Shown here piece after piece: positions 22,767 to 32,814 of a stretch of 64,000 nucleotides of DNA. The DNA comes from Pseudomonadota bacterium (GTDB lineage Bacteria > Pseudomonadota > Gammaproteobacteria > Steroidobacterales > Steroidobacteraceae). A model generated the notes under the pieces. It ran no database searches and was not told the origin of the DNA. It was given only the letters and a program-made list of their open reading frames with translations. Position 1 is the stretch's first letter; each line of letters starts with the position of its first letter. Where the stretch lies: assembly GCA_003242685.1 (NCBI GenBank), contig QGVD01000005.1, forward strand, positions 1-64,000, written 5' to 3'. Both the position numbers and the translations under genes were made by a program.

Positions 22767-25592
22767 GTGTCTGTCTCTCACTCTCGGGGCACCGAGCCGG
22801 TGCCCGCTCAGCCTGCGGTTGGCGTGAGCGCCTCGCCCGATCTCGTCCTCGTGGACGGCTCGTCCTACCTGTATCGCGCCTTCCACGCGCTGCCGCCGCT
22901 CAGCAACTCCCGCGGGGAGCCGACGGGAGCCATGTTCGGCGTGCTCAACATGCTGCTGCGCTTCATGAAGGACTACCGGCCGCAGCGCATCGCCGTCGTC
23001 TTCGACGCCGCGGGCAAGACCTTTCGCGACGAGCTCTTCGCCGCCTACAAGGCACATCGCCCGCCGATGCCGGACGATCTGCGCGCGCAGATCGAGCCGC
23101 TGCTCGCGATCCTGCGCGCACAGGGGTTGCCGGTGCTGCGGATCGAGGGCGTCGAGGCGGACGACGTCATCGGCACGCTCGCCTGCCAGGCGGCACGCGC
23201 GGGGCTGCGCGTGCTCATCTCGACGAGCGACAAGGACATGGCGCAGCTCGTCAACGACTCGATCACGCTCATCAACACGATGACGAACACTTCGCTCGAC
23301 CGCGCGGGAGTCAAGGCGAAGTTCGACGTGTATCCCGAGCAGATCGTCGACTACCTCGCGCTCGTCGGCGACAGCTCGGACAACATCCCGGGCATCGAGA
23401 AGGTCGGACCGAAGACGGCCGCGAAGTGGCTCAACAAGTACGGCACGCTGGATGCGCTCGTCGCGCGCGCGAGCGAGATCGAAGGCAAGGTCGGCGAGAA
23501 CCTGCGCGGCAATCTCGCGACGCTCGAGCTGTCGCGCAAGCTCGCGACGATCCACACGGACCTCGATCTGCCGCTCTCGATCGATCAGCTCGTCCCCTCG
23601 CCGCCGGACGTCGACACGCTGCGCAGGCTCTACACGCGCTACGAGCTGCGCACGCTTCTGCGGCAGCTCGACGGGGAGGAGCCTTCGGCCACCCGATCAC
23701 GTCCGGTCGCGGCCCCCGATTTCGACGTCGATGCCGCGCTCGGACTGAGCTCCGCACCACCGCTGCCCGAAGTCGCGCGCGCTGAAAGGCGGTACGAGAC
23801 GATCACCGAGTGGTCAGAGCTCGAGCGCTGGCTCGAGCGTCTGCGCAGTGTCGAGCTGTTCGCTTTCGATACGGAGACCACCAGCCTCGACTACATGGCG
23901 GCCGAGATCGTCGGCGTCTCGTTCTGTGTCGAGCCCGGCGTCGCGGCCTACGTGCCGCTGCGGCACGACTACGCCGGCGCACCCGAGCAGCTCGACCGCG
24001 AGAAGGTGCTGAACGCGCTCAAGCCGATCCTCGAGGATCCCGAGCGGCCAAAGGTCGGGCACCACAGCAAGTACGACGCGCACGTGCTCGCGAACCACGG
24101 CATCCGGCTCGCCGGAGTGCGCTACGACACGATGCTCGAGTCGTACGTGCTGAACAGCGTCGCTACGCGCCACGACATGGACTCGACGGCGGCGCGTTAC
24201 CTCGGGATCAGCACGATCAAGTTCGAGGACGTCGCCGGCCGGGGCGCGAAGCAGCTCACGTTCAATCAGGTGCCGGTCGATCGCGCTTCGGAGTACGCCG
24301 CCGAGGACGCGGACGTCACGCTGCGTCTGCATCACGTGCTGTGGCCGCAGCTCGAGGCCGTGCCCGCGCTCAAGCGCCTGTACGAGGAGCTCGAGCAGCC
24401 GCTGGTGCCGGTGCTCGAACGCATGGAGCGCCGGGGAGTGCTCATCGACCGGGAGCTGCTGCGGGCACAGAGCCGCGAGCTCAACGCGCAGCTTCAGGAG
24501 CTGCTCGTTCAGGCGCGCAGGGAAGCCGGGTACGAGTTCAACATCGACTCGCCCAAGCAGCTCCAGCACATCCTCTTCGACAAGCTGGGGCTCCCGGTCC
24601 TGCGCAAGACGCCGACAGGTCAGCCGTCGACTGCGGAAGACGTCCTCGAAGAGCTCGCAGCGTCGTTCCCTCTGCCGCGGATCATTCTCGAGTACCGCGC
24701 GCTGGCGAAGCTCAAGTCGACGTACACCGACAAGCTGCCCGAGCTCGTGAACCCGCGCACGGGGCGCATCCACACCTCGTATCACCAGGCGGTGGCGCAG
24801 ACCGGGCGGCTGTCCTCGTCGGATCCGAACCTGCAGAACATTCCCATCCGCCGGCCGGAGGGGCGCCGCATCCGTCAGGCGTTCATCGCGCCCGAAGGCT
24901 ACGTGCTGATGGCGGCCGACTACTCGCAGATCGAGCTGCGCATCATGGCGCACCTGTCCGGTGACGAGGGTCTCCTCGATGCCTTCGCGCACGACCGCGA
25001 CGTGCATCAGGCAACGGCAGCCGAAGTCTTCGGCGTTCCTCTCGAGGCCGTCACGCCCGATCAGCGCAGGCTCGCGAAGACCATCAACTTCGGCCTGATC
25101 TACGGCATGTCACCGTTCGGGCTCGCACGCCAGCTCGGAATCGATCGCGGCGCCGCGCAGCAGTACGTCGACCGCTACTTCGCGCGCTACCCCGGCGTGC
25201 GCCGGTACATGGACGAGACGCGCGCCCGCGCGCGCGAGCTGGGCTACGTGGAGACGGTCTACGGACGGCGGCTCTACCTGCCGGAGATCCGTTCCCGCAA
25301 CAAGCAGCAACAGCAGGCAGCCGAGCGCAGCGCGATCAACGCACCGATGCAGGGCACTGCGGCCGACATCATCAAGCGGGCGATGATCGCGGTCGACGCA
25401 TGGTGCGAGCGAGAGTCCGCGCCTGCGCGGCTCATCATGCAGGTACACGACGAGCTCGTGCTCGAGGTCCGGAAGGACGCCGTCGAGAAAGTGACCGCAG
25501 CGGTCCGCGAGTGCATGGTCAACGCAGCCGAGCTCAAGATCCCCCTCAAGGTCGACATCGGAACAGGCGCCAACTGGGACGAGGCGCACTGA
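22767..25592 (+). CDS. polA: DNA polymerase I
   Basis: A full 941-residue Pol I for repair and RNA-primer removal. The 5'-3' exonuclease domain (about 28-300: VDGSSYLYRAFHAL, FDAAGKTFRDE) is followed by a 3'-5' proofreading domain whose acidic residues are intact (FDTETTS near 366, HHSKYDAHVL, YAAEDADV), then the polymerase domain with ADYSQIELR (near 717), TINFGLIYG and QVHDELVLEV (near 892). All three activities should therefore work. A 25-residue N-terminal extension precedes the family start; GTG start. Confidence 0.97.
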   Translation: MSVSHSRGTEPVPAQPAVGVSASPDLVLVDGSSYLYRAFHALPPLSNSRGEPTGAMFGVLNMLLRFMKDYRPQRIAVVFDAAGKTFRDELFAAYKAHRPPMPDDLRAQIEPLLAILRAQGLPVLRIEGVEADDVIGTLACQAARAGLRVLISTSDKDMAQLVNDSITLINTMTNTSLDRAGVKAKFDVYPEQIVDYLALVGDSSDNIPGIEKVGPKTAAKWLNKYGTLDALVARASEIEGKVGENLRGNLATLELSRKLATIHTDLDLPLSIDQLVPSPPDVDTLRRLYTRYELRTLLRQLDGEEPSATRSRPVAAPDFDVDAALGLSSAPPLPEVARAERRYETITEWSELERWLERLRSVELFAFDTETTSLDYMAAEIVGVSFCVEPGVAAYVPLRHDYAGAPEQLDREKVLNALKPILEDPERPKVGHHSKYDAHVLANHGIRLAGVRYDTMLESYVLNSVATRHDMDSTAARYLGISTIKFEDVAGRGAKQLTFNQVPVDRASEYAAEDADVTLRLHHVLWPQLEAVPALKRLYEELEQPLVPVLERMERRGVLIDRELLRAQSRELNAQLQELLVQARREAGYEFNIDSPKQLQHILFDKLGLPVLRKTPTGQPSTAEDVLEELAASFPLPRIILEYRALAKLKSTYTDKLPELVNPRTGRIHTSYHQAVAQTGRLSSSDPNLQNIPIRRPEGRRIRQAFIAPEGYVLMAADYSQIELRIMAHLSGDEGLLDAFAHDRDVHQATAAEVFGVPLEAVTPDQRRLAKTINFGLIYGMSPFGLARQLGIDRGAAQQYVDRYFARYPGVRRYMDETRARARELGYVETVYGRRLYLPEIRSRNKQQQQAAERSAINAPMQGTAADIIKRAMIAVDAWCERESAPARLIMQVHDELVLEVRKDAVEKVTAAVRECMVNAAELKIPLKVDIGTGANWDEAH

Positions 25593-25717
25593 CCGTCGCT
25601 TTTCCGCAACAGTTCGCCATCGGGCACGGTGCTGGCTAGGGTCACGGCCGGTGCCGGGCGCCGGCGGTTGCGCGCCGCCCCAGCCCGCGCCGGCAATCAG
25701 ACAATGGAGACCAACGC

Positions 25718-26281
25718 ATGCAAAGACTGGCACTCGTGACGGCACTCGCCCTTCTGGGCGGCGCCGCCCACGCAGCGGACAACGGCATCTACCTCGGCGC
25801 TGGCGTGAGCCAGGCCAAGATCGACGGCGTCGGAGAGGATTTTGGGGTCGACGATCTCAATGACTTCGAGCTGGACGACACGGCGTGGAAGCTCATCGCC
25901 GGCATCCGTCCGCTCGACTTCATCGCGGTCGAGGTCAACTACATGGACCTGGGCAGCGAGCGCGCCGCTCTGAGTGCCGCAGGGAACGTCGACGTCGAAG
26001 CCAAGGCGCTTGCAGGCTACGTCGTCGGGTTCCTGCCGCTACCGCTGCCGCTCCTCGACGTCTACGCGAAGGCGGGACTCGCCTACTGGGAGACGGAAGG
26101 GTCGTTCAGCGGACCTCTTTCGCTGAATTTCGACGACGATGGCACCGAGTTCGCGTACGGTTTCGGTGCTCAGCTCCGTTTCGGGAGCCTTGCAGCCCGG
26201 CTCGAGTACGAGAAGTTCGATATCGACAACACCGACGGGCTCGAGCTGCTCACGCTGGGCGTCACCTGGACCTTCCTGTAG
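25718..26281 (+). CDS. Small outer-membrane beta-barrel protein
   Basis: A 187-residue exported protein: a signal peptide (MQRLALVTALALLGGAAHA) and then eight alternating amphipathic strands typical of OmpA-like/OmpW-sized barrels (GIYLGAGVSQAKI, AVEVNYMDLG, DVYAKAGLAYWET), ending in a strand with terminal aromatic residues (LLTLGVTWTFL), the signal for BAM insertion. The 125-base gap after polA holds no other gene. The predicted sigma-E promoter and small RNA follow 65 bases downstream. Specific function unknown. Confidence 0.85.
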   Translation: MQRLALVTALALLGGAAHAADNGIYLGAGVSQAKIDGVGEDFGVDDLNDFELDDTAWKLIAGIRPLDFIAVEVNYMDLGSERAALSAAGNVDVEAKALAGYVVGFLPLPLPLLDVYAKAGLAYWETEGSFSGPLSLNFDDDGTEFAYGFGAQLRFGSLAARLEYEKFDIDNTDGLELLTLGVTWTFL

Positions 26282-26346
26282 CGGCAACGACACAGGCGGA
26301 CTTCCAGATCCCTGATTTTCCAGGAATTTTTTCTGGAGCATTCTTC

Positions 26347-26375
26347 GGAACTTCGGGGGACCTCATCCGTCTAAT
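26347..26375 (+). promoter_or_regulatory. Sigma-E/AlgU-type promoter of the small RNA
   Basis: GGAACTT (26347-26353), a 16-base spacer, then TCTAA (26370-26374). This fits the -35 GGAACTT / -10 TCnnA form used by RpoE/AlgU envelope-stress sigma factors. Transcription would begin near 26381, exactly at the foot of the first hairpin of the predicted RNA. Confidence 0.65.
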
Positions 26376-26380
26376 GCCGT

Positions 26381-26495
26381 GAGTGCCTCCAGCACTCCCC
26401 GCTTCCCTCCCTGAGCGGGTCAACCCGGTTCATGAGACCTGTGCCGGGTTAGTCTGCCCCGGCGACCTCGCCAGAGATCGCCGGGGTCTTTTTTT
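26381..26495 (+). ncRNA. Predicted small RNA, Spot 42/ErsA position
   Basis: About 115 bases between the barrel gene and engB fold into four consecutive perfect stems. They are GAGTGC/GCACTC (loop CTCCA), CCCGCT/AGCGGG (pyrimidine-rich loop TCCCTCCCTG), AACCCGG/CCGGGTT (15-base loop) and the terminator. Promoter, stems and terminator are in register. In enterics Spot 42, and as I recall in Pseudomonas the AlgU-dependent ErsA, lie in the polA-engB interval. The C-rich loop is a likely seed for ribosome-site regions of target mRNAs. Existence is strongly suggested; targets are not knowable here. Confidence 0.75.
26457..26495 (+). terminator. Rho-independent terminator of the small RNA
   Basis: A 9-bp stem CCCCGGCGA/TCGCCGGGG with a 12-base loop is followed by TCTTTTTTT. 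This is the strongest intrinsic terminator in the window and serves the plus strand. Confidence 0.92.
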
Positions 26496-26527
26496 GCACG
26501 TTCACCGCCGCGAGCGGCGGAGGCGGC

Positions 26528-27109
26528 TCATGCAGTGAGCCAGCTCCGGAGCACCCGCTGCGCCTCGTCCACTCCCGTCTTGTCGAGGGACGAGAAGAGC
26601 TGCACCGACGCACGCCCCTCCAGCGCCTCCTTCGCGGCCCGCAGGACGCGTGCACCCTCGCTTCGGGACAGCTTGTCCGACTTGGACAGCAGCACGTGCA
26701 CCTTGCGTTCCGCGGGATCCGCCCAGGCGATGAGCTCCTCGTCCATCGGCGAGATTCCGCGACGCGCGTCGACGATGAGGAAGAGTCCGCGAAGCGAGGT
26801 GCGCCGGCGCAACGCCTCGAGGAGCGGGACCCACTTGCGCCGCTCCTCTTCCGGAACGCTCGCGTAACCGTACCCCGGCAGGTCCACGAGACGCTGGTTC
26901 GGCCCGAGCGCGAAGTAATTGAGGAGGCGGGTGCGGCCGGGGGTGCGGCTCGTGCGCGCCAGGGACCGGCGCTGGGTGATCGCATTGATGGCGCTCGACT
27001 TGCCGGCGTTGGAGCGGCCCGCGAACGCGACCTCGATCCCCACGTCCGGCGGGAATTGCCGCGGGTCGCCCACGCTCAGCAGGAAGCTTGCTTCGGGGAA
27101 GCGGCTCAC
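26528..27109 (-). CDS. engB: Ribosome-biogenesis GTPase EngB (YsxC/YihA)
   Basis: A 193-residue TRAFAC-class GTPase needed for 50S assembly. G1 is GRSNAGKSS, G3 is DLPGYG and G4 is SKSD; the switch region RTPGRTRLLNYF is family-typical. No ATG lies near the expected N-terminus; the GTG at 27109 gives MSRFPEASFLLSV, matching the usual few residues before the fold. It is divergent from the cytochrome c4 gene, 84 bases apart. Confidence 0.94.
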   Translation of the reverse strand: MSRFPEASFLLSVGDPRQFPPDVGIEVAFAGRSNAGKSSAINAITQRRSLARTSRTPGRTRLLNYFALGPNQRLVDLPGYGYASVPEEERRKWVPLLEALRRRTSLRGLFLIVDARRGISPMDEELIAWADPAERKVHVLLSKSDKLSRSEGARVLRAAKEALEGRASVQLFSSLDKTGVDEAQRVLRSWLTA

Positions 27110-27193
27110 GTCGGTAAAGGTACGAGGGAGGAAGCCGTGAGGCTCTAGTGTACAATTCGCCGCCCTCTCAGCACCTTCCGGAGCAACGGACGA

Positions 27194-27883
27194 ATGTCGA
27201 AGACGACGCAGATCGGGTGGGTCGGGCTCATCGTGCTCGCAGCCGCGATGGCCGGTGCGAACGCTCAGGAGACCGCGAGTGCCACCCCGACGAGCAGCAA
27301 CCTGCCCTATGTCGACGGGTCTGTCGAAGAAGGCGCCTCCAAGGCGGCCACCTGCGTCGCCTGTCACGGCATGAACGGCAACAGCGTGAACCCGGAGTGG
27401 CCCAACCTCGCCGGGCAGAGCGCGGTCTACATCGCCGAGCAGCTCAAGCTCTTCCGCGCGGGCGTACGGACCGACCCGGTGATGCAGCCGCTCGCGGTGG
27501 GTCTGTCGGACGACGACATCGCCGACCTCGCTGTGTATTTCGCGGCGCAGACGCCGTCCGGTCTCGAGGCAGACCCCTCGTACTGGGAGGCGGGCGCAGC
27601 GCTGTACCGCTCCGGCGATGCGGCGCGCGGCATCCCGGCCTGCATCGCCTGCCACGGACCCGTCGGCCGTGGCAACCCGGCTGCGGGCTACCCGGCGCTG
27701 CGCGCACAGCATTCCGTCTATACGGTGAAGCAGCTCAACGCCTACGCGAACGGAACGCGCTATGAGGAAAAAGCTGATTCGCCGATCACGAGCCGCAACG
27801 GCGCGATGATGGTCACGATCGCCCAGCGTCTGACGCCGGAGGACATCCGCAACGTGGCCTCGTACCTGCAGGGCATGCGCTGA
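27194..27883 (+). CDS. Dihaem cytochrome c4
   Basis: A 229-residue periplasmic dihaem cytochrome: a signal peptide ending at ANAQ, then two homologous haem domains with CVACH and CIACH and two candidate Met ligands (DPVMQPL, NGAMMVT). The pattern GMNGNSVNPEWPNLAGQ is typical of cytochrome c4, an electron donor to terminal oxidases. A TACAAT -10-like box is at 27151. It is followed by the dsbA-type gene on the same strand, 77 bases on. Confidence 0.92.
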   Translation: MSKTTQIGWVGLIVLAAAMAGANAQETASATPTSSNLPYVDGSVEEGASKAATCVACHGMNGNSVNPEWPNLAGQSAVYIAEQLKLFRAGVRTDPVMQPLAVGLSDDDIADLAVYFAAQTPSGLEADPSYWEAGAALYRSGDAARGIPACIACHGPVGRGNPAAGYPALRAQHSVYTVKQLNAYANGTRYEEKADSPITSRNGAMMVTIAQRLTPEDIRNVASYLQGMR

Positions 27884-27960
27884 AGCGTGTGCCCGCGGAT
27901 TCGCACCGGCGGGTAGAACCACCGCACGGACGCACCGATCAGACATTCGAGAGGTTCCCG

Positions 27961-28848
27961 ATGAACCGAACGCTGTTCTTCGCCGCTCTCGCCGTACTGG
28001 GTCTCGCCGCCTGCGAGCGTTCCGAAACGCCGACTCAGCCCGGCGCCGAGACGGTGTCGCAGCCGTCCGCAGAGACGACCGAATCGCAGCGGGAGGCGGT
28101 CACCGACACCGCACCGGCGGCGCCGCAGGACGAGTCCGACGCCGCGACGCAGTCACAGGAAAGCGCCGGCGAAGAGACGACCGATACCGGCGAGCCCATC
28201 GGTCAGGCGGGCAGCAGCGCTTCGCTCGAGCGGCTTGCCGCTCTGCCTGCCGCGCAGCAGCTCCCGTCGGGTCGCTGGAAGGCCGGCGTGCACTACGAGC
28301 CGATCGTTCCGGCACAGCCCACGAACGTGGCGCCCGGCAAGGTCGAGGTGACCGAGGTCTTCTGGTACGCCTGCAGCCACTGCTACGCGCTCGAGCCCTA
28401 CATCGCGAGCTGGCAGAAGAACAAGCCGGAGTACATCGAGTTCGTGCGCGTTCCGGTCATGTGGGGCCCGGTGCACCGTGCGCACGCGCGCCTCTTCTAT
28501 ACGCTCGAGGCGCTCGGCCGGAGCGACCTGCATCCGAAGGTCTTCGAGACGATCCACCAGCGCCGCAACATGCTCGTCGCGAACGACGAGGAGCGCACGC
28601 TGCAGCTGCAGCTCGAATTCGCGAAGAACAACGGCATCGAACCCGAGGAGTTCCGCAAGGCCTACCAGTCCTTCAGCGTGAACTCGAACCTGCAGCGCGC
28701 CGAGCAGCTCACGAAGCGCTACCGCGTCGAAGGCGTTCCGTTCATCGTCGTGAACGGCAAGTACTCCACGGACGTCGGAATGGCCGGCGGCCAGAGCAAC
28801 CTGCTCGAGCTGGTGAACGATCTGGCGGCCGCCGAACAGCGCCGCTGA
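27961..28848 (+). CDS. dsbA: Thiol:disulphide oxidoreductase DsbA, lipoprotein form
   Basis: A 295-residue DsbA with the redox site CSHC (138-141, within WYACSHCYALEPY) and the cis-proline loop (VEGVPFIVVNGKY). Two features are unusual for DsbA: the signal peptide ends in a lipobox (GLAAC, Cys18), and about 75 residues of Thr/Glu/Gln/Ser-rich linker separate the lipidated Cys from the thioredoxin fold. It should be tethered to a membrane rather than free in the periplasm. CPHC of E. coli DsbA is CSHC here, which may alter redox potential. It sits downstream of cytochrome c4. Confidence 0.9.
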   Translation: MNRTLFFAALAVLGLAACERSETPTQPGAETVSQPSAETTESQREAVTDTAPAAPQDESDAATQSQESAGEETTDTGEPIGQAGSSASLERLAALPAAQQLPSGRWKAGVHYEPIVPAQPTNVAPGKVEVTEVFWYACSHCYALEPYIASWQKNKPEYIEFVRVPVMWGPVHRAHARLFYTLEALGRSDLHPKVFETIHQRRNMLVANDEERTLQLQLEFAKNNGIEPEEFRKAYQSFSVNSNLQRAEQLTKRYRVEGVPFIVVNGKYSTDVGMAGGQSNLLELVNDLAAAEQRR

Positions 28849-28926
28849 TTCGCGAGGCGGGCCGGCCGTGAGCCGTCGGTGCCACGCGGCCCCGTATCCC
28901 CGCCGGGCCGCTGCCGGGCGCAGCCC

Positions 28927-29889
28927 GTGCTGACTGCGTACGTCCCGGGACCGCAAGGACTCGCTCGCCTCGAAGGCGACAACGGCGCCGCGTCCCAGGA
29001 CGTCGTCTGGTTCGATCTTCTGGAGCCCACCGAAGCGGAAACGCGCCTCGTCGAGGAACGTCTGGGCATCGAGCTGCCCACGCGCGAGGAGATGCGCGAG
29101 ATCGAGGCGTCGAACCGCTTCTACGAGGAGGGCGGCGCGCTCTACATGACGGCCACGATCGTCACGAAGCTCGACACCGATCTCCCGGAGAGCGCGCAGG
29201 TGACGTTCGTCCTCACCGGCTCCCGTCTCGTGACGAACCGCTACGTCGACCCGCTGCCGTTCCGGCGTTTCATCGCGTATGCAGAGCGTCACCCTGCCGT
29301 GTGCAGCTCAGGCGCGTTACTGTTCGCCGGGCTCCTCGAGTCGATCATCAACCGCATCGCCGACGTGATCGAGCGCGCGGCGTACGATCTCGACGGAATT
29401 TCCCAGGACGTCTTCGCCCGCAGGAGACGCGCGGAGCGCGATTTCCGCCGCGTACTCGAGCGCGTGGGCCAGAGCGGCGAGCTGATCTCGAAGATTCATG
29501 AGTGCCTCGTGAGCCTCGGGCGGCTGCTCGCGTTCGTTCAGCAGTCGCCCAACCATCACCTCACGCAGGAGGTGCGCTCGAGGCTGCGGACGGTCACGCG
29601 CGACATCGCGGCGCTTTCCGACCACTCGACGTTCCTCGGCAACAAGGTGACGTTCCTGCTCGAGGCGACCCTCGGGATGATCAACATCGATCAGAACGAC
29701 ATCCTGAAGATCTTCTCGTTCGTGACGGTCTTCCTGCTGCCGCCTTCGGTGATCGCCGCGTTCTACGGCATGAACTTCCAGCACCTGCCCTGGCTGCGCG
29801 AGCCCTGGGGTCCATGGGCCGCGCTCGCTGCGATGATCGCGTCTTCGTTCGTGCCGTACCTGATCTTCAAGCGCCGCCGGTGGCTCTAG
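28927..29889 (+). CDS. corA: CorA-type magnesium transporter
   Basis: A 320-residue divalent-cation channel. A large N-terminal cytoplasmic domain ends in two transmembrane helices; the pore signature YGMNF lies near residue 280 and the protein ends with the basic FKRRRWL. The region LGMINIDQNDILKIFSFVTVFLLPP is the conserved pore helix. The GTG at 28927 (MLTAYVPG) gives the usual N-terminus; a GTG at 28879 would add an Arg/Pro-rich stretch. Confidence 0.93.
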   Translation: MLTAYVPGPQGLARLEGDNGAASQDVVWFDLLEPTEAETRLVEERLGIELPTREEMREIEASNRFYEEGGALYMTATIVTKLDTDLPESAQVTFVLTGSRLVTNRYVDPLPFRRFIAYAERHPAVCSSGALLFAGLLESIINRIADVIERAAYDLDGISQDVFARRRRAERDFRRVLERVGQSGELISKIHECLVSLGRLLAFVQQSPNHHLTQEVRSRLRTVTRDIAALSDHSTFLGNKVTFLLEATLGMINIDQNDILKIFSFVTVFLLPPSVIAAFYGMNFQHLPWLREPWGPWAALAAMIASSFVPYLIFKRRRWL

Positions 29890-29916
29890 GCCGTCCGGCG
29901 CCTGCGGCAAGGCATG

Positions 29917-29940
29917 CCGCCGCTCGGGCTCGAGCGGCGG
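29917..29940. terminator. Hairpin between corA and the tRNA gene
   Basis: A perfect 10-bp stem, CCGCCGCTCG/CGAGCGGCGG, with a 4-base loop lies 27 bases after corA and 16 bases beyond the tRNA 3' end. No T run follows on either strand; it may serve both convergent units. Confidence 0.5.
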
Positions 29941-29955
29941 TGCCGGAATCGCGAA

Positions 29956-30032
29956 TGGCGCGCCCGACTGGATTCGAACCAGCGACCTGCAGCTTCGGAG
30001 GCTGCCACTCTATCCAACTGAGCTACGGGCGC
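29956..30032 (-). tRNA. tRNA-Arg (anticodon CCG)
   Basis: A complete cloverleaf on the minus strand: acceptor GCGCCCG paired with CGGGCGC, a D arm with AGCTCAGTTGGATAGAG, an anticodon stem GCAGC/GCTGC with loop CTCCGAA (anticodon CCG, reading CGG arginine codons), and a T arm with GGTTCGAATCC. The 3' CCA is encoded. No integrase gene or repeated tRNA end is nearby, so it shows no sign of use as an attachment site. Confidence 0.96.
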
Positions 30033-30178
30033 GTGTGCGTGGAGGACCGCCCCGGCGGAAAGTGCACGGCGGGGCCCGCGATGATACGCGGAAATACGCA
30101 TCCCAGTCTATTTCGGCCGGGGATTTCAGCCGCTATACTGCGCCGCTGATTTTTCTGGCCCTCCGCGGAAAGAGAATC

Positions 30179-30700
30179 GTGAGCAAGCAGGATACGCACT
30201 TCTTCAACGTCTTCAGTCTGGTCATCGGCCTCCTGGTCGCCGTCGCCATCCTGCTGTTCGCGCTCTCACGCATCGTGGCCGGCCGCACGCAGGGGCAGCA
30301 GGTCATCGTCGACCCCGAGTACGTCGCGAGCGTCGAGTCGCGCATTGCGCCTTTCGCCCGCGTGGCCATCGCCGGTCAGGACAACAGCGCCCTCGCAATC
30401 GTGGAAGAGACGCCCGCGGGAGGGGCCGGCGGGGCCGCTTCAGCGCCGACCACGGCCGAGGACGTCCTCAACGTGGCCTGCAACGCCTGCCACGGTCAGG
30501 GCATCGCCGGTGCCCCGCGCGTGGGCGACGCGGCTGCCTGGCGGCAGCGCATCGCCAAGGGCAAGGACGTGCTCTACATGCACGCGATTCAGGGCTTCCA
30601 GGGCGAGGCTGGCCTGATGCCGGCCAAGGGCGGCCGTGCGGACATCCCCGACGACCTCGTCCGCGCCGCGGTCGACCTGATGGTGCAGAAGAGCCAGTGA
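30179..30700 (+). CDS. Membrane-anchored cytochrome c5-family protein
   Basis: A 173-residue monohaem cytochrome. An N-terminal membrane helix (FNVFSLVIGLLVAVAILLFAL) is uncleaved or anchoring; an Ala/Gly linker leads to the haem domain with CNACH and the Met ligand in AGLMPAKGG. AAAWRQRIAKGKDVLYMHAI is typical of cytochrome c5. The start is a GTG 40 bases after a TATACT -10-like box. The stop directly abuts the stop of convergent comM. Confidence 0.88.
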   Translation: MSKQDTHFFNVFSLVIGLLVAVAILLFALSRIVAGRTQGQQVIVDPEYVASVESRIAPFARVAIAGQDNSALAIVEETPAGGAGGAASAPTTAEDVLNVACNACHGQGIAGAPRVGDAAAWRQRIAKGKDVLYMHAIQGFQGEAGLMPAKGGRADIPDDLVRAAVDLMVQKSQ

Positions 30701-32236
<1,536 letters not shown>

Positions 32237-32259
32237 GACCGTCCCTGGTCGTCACTCGA

Positions 32260-32553
32260 TCAATTGCCTGGTGAGTCGCCGGACTCCGGAGGCGGCGATG
32301 ACTCCGTGTTCAGGCCCTCACGCTCCTCGAGCGCGCGCAGCCGTGCCTCGAGCGCCTCGAGCCGCGCACGCGTGCGCTCGAGCACCTTGGTCTGCGCGTC
32401 GAACTCGTCGCGCGTGACGAGATCCAGGCGGCCGAGATTCGCGCGCAGCACAGCGCGGAAATTGCTCTCGAGATCGTGCTGCACGCTGCGCAGCGCCGGC
32501 GGGACGCTCTCGAACAGGCGCCGCGCGAGATCGTCGATTCGAAACGGACTCAT
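32260..32553 (-). CDS. ubiK: Ubiquinone-biosynthesis accessory factor UbiK (YqiC)
   Basis: A 97-residue BMFP-domain protein: an amphipathic N-terminus (MSPFRIDDLARRLFESVPP) that binds membrane, the conserved RLDLVTRDEFDAQTKVLERT, then a coiled coil (ARLEALEARLRALEERE) that trimerises, and a short Pro/Ser tail. UbiK works with UbiJ in aerobic ubiquinone synthesis. It is 23 bases before comM on the same strand and divergent from amtB. Confidence 0.9.
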   Translation of the reverse strand: MSPFRIDDLARRLFESVPPALRSVQHDLESNFRAVLRANLGRLDLVTRDEFDAQTKVLERTRARLEALEARLRALEEREGLNTESSPPPESGDSPGN

Positions 32554-32678
32554 TGGCGGTTCACTCTTTCGGGCCGGCTGCCCTCAATTGACGCACAGGC
32601 GCTGTGCGAAGCCCCAACTCGGTGCAACTCCGCCGCCCCCGAGCACGTAAGTCCCGGAAATTCCAGCGAAAACTCGCA

Positions 32679-32694
32679 TGGCACGGAAGCTGCA
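32679..32694 (+). promoter_or_regulatory. Sigma-54 promoter of amtB
   Basis: TGGCACGGAAGCTGCA matches the sigma-54 consensus TGGCACG-N4-TTGCA except for one T, with GG and GC exactly 10 bases apart. It lies 120 bases before the amtB start, so nitrogen control through RpoN is expected. I found no full NtrC palindrome in the 125 bases before it. Confidence 0.8.
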
Positions 32695-32753
32695 CCCGGC
32701 TAGCGCACGTGCACAAGCATACGCATTGCGCGCGCGTGCGTCTGCCGGCGTTA

Positions 32754-32770
32754 CGGGCGCGAAGCGCCCG
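32754..32770 (+). promoter_or_regulatory. Stable hairpin in the amtB leader
   Basis: CGGGCGC-GAA-GCGCCCG, a perfect 7-bp stem with a triloop, would lie inside the leader transcribed from the sigma-54 promoter, 44 bases before the start codon. No T run follows. The remaining leader and the region 32554-32678 hold no gene that I can support. Confidence 0.35.
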
Positions 32771-32814
32771 ATACGCACGAATCGTTAACTCGAGGCCGAA
32801 GCTGGGGAGCCATC

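Noticed and set aside
29956..30032. tRNA-Arg as an integration site
   Set aside because: No integrase, no repeated 3' tRNA fragment and no change in gene character on either side.
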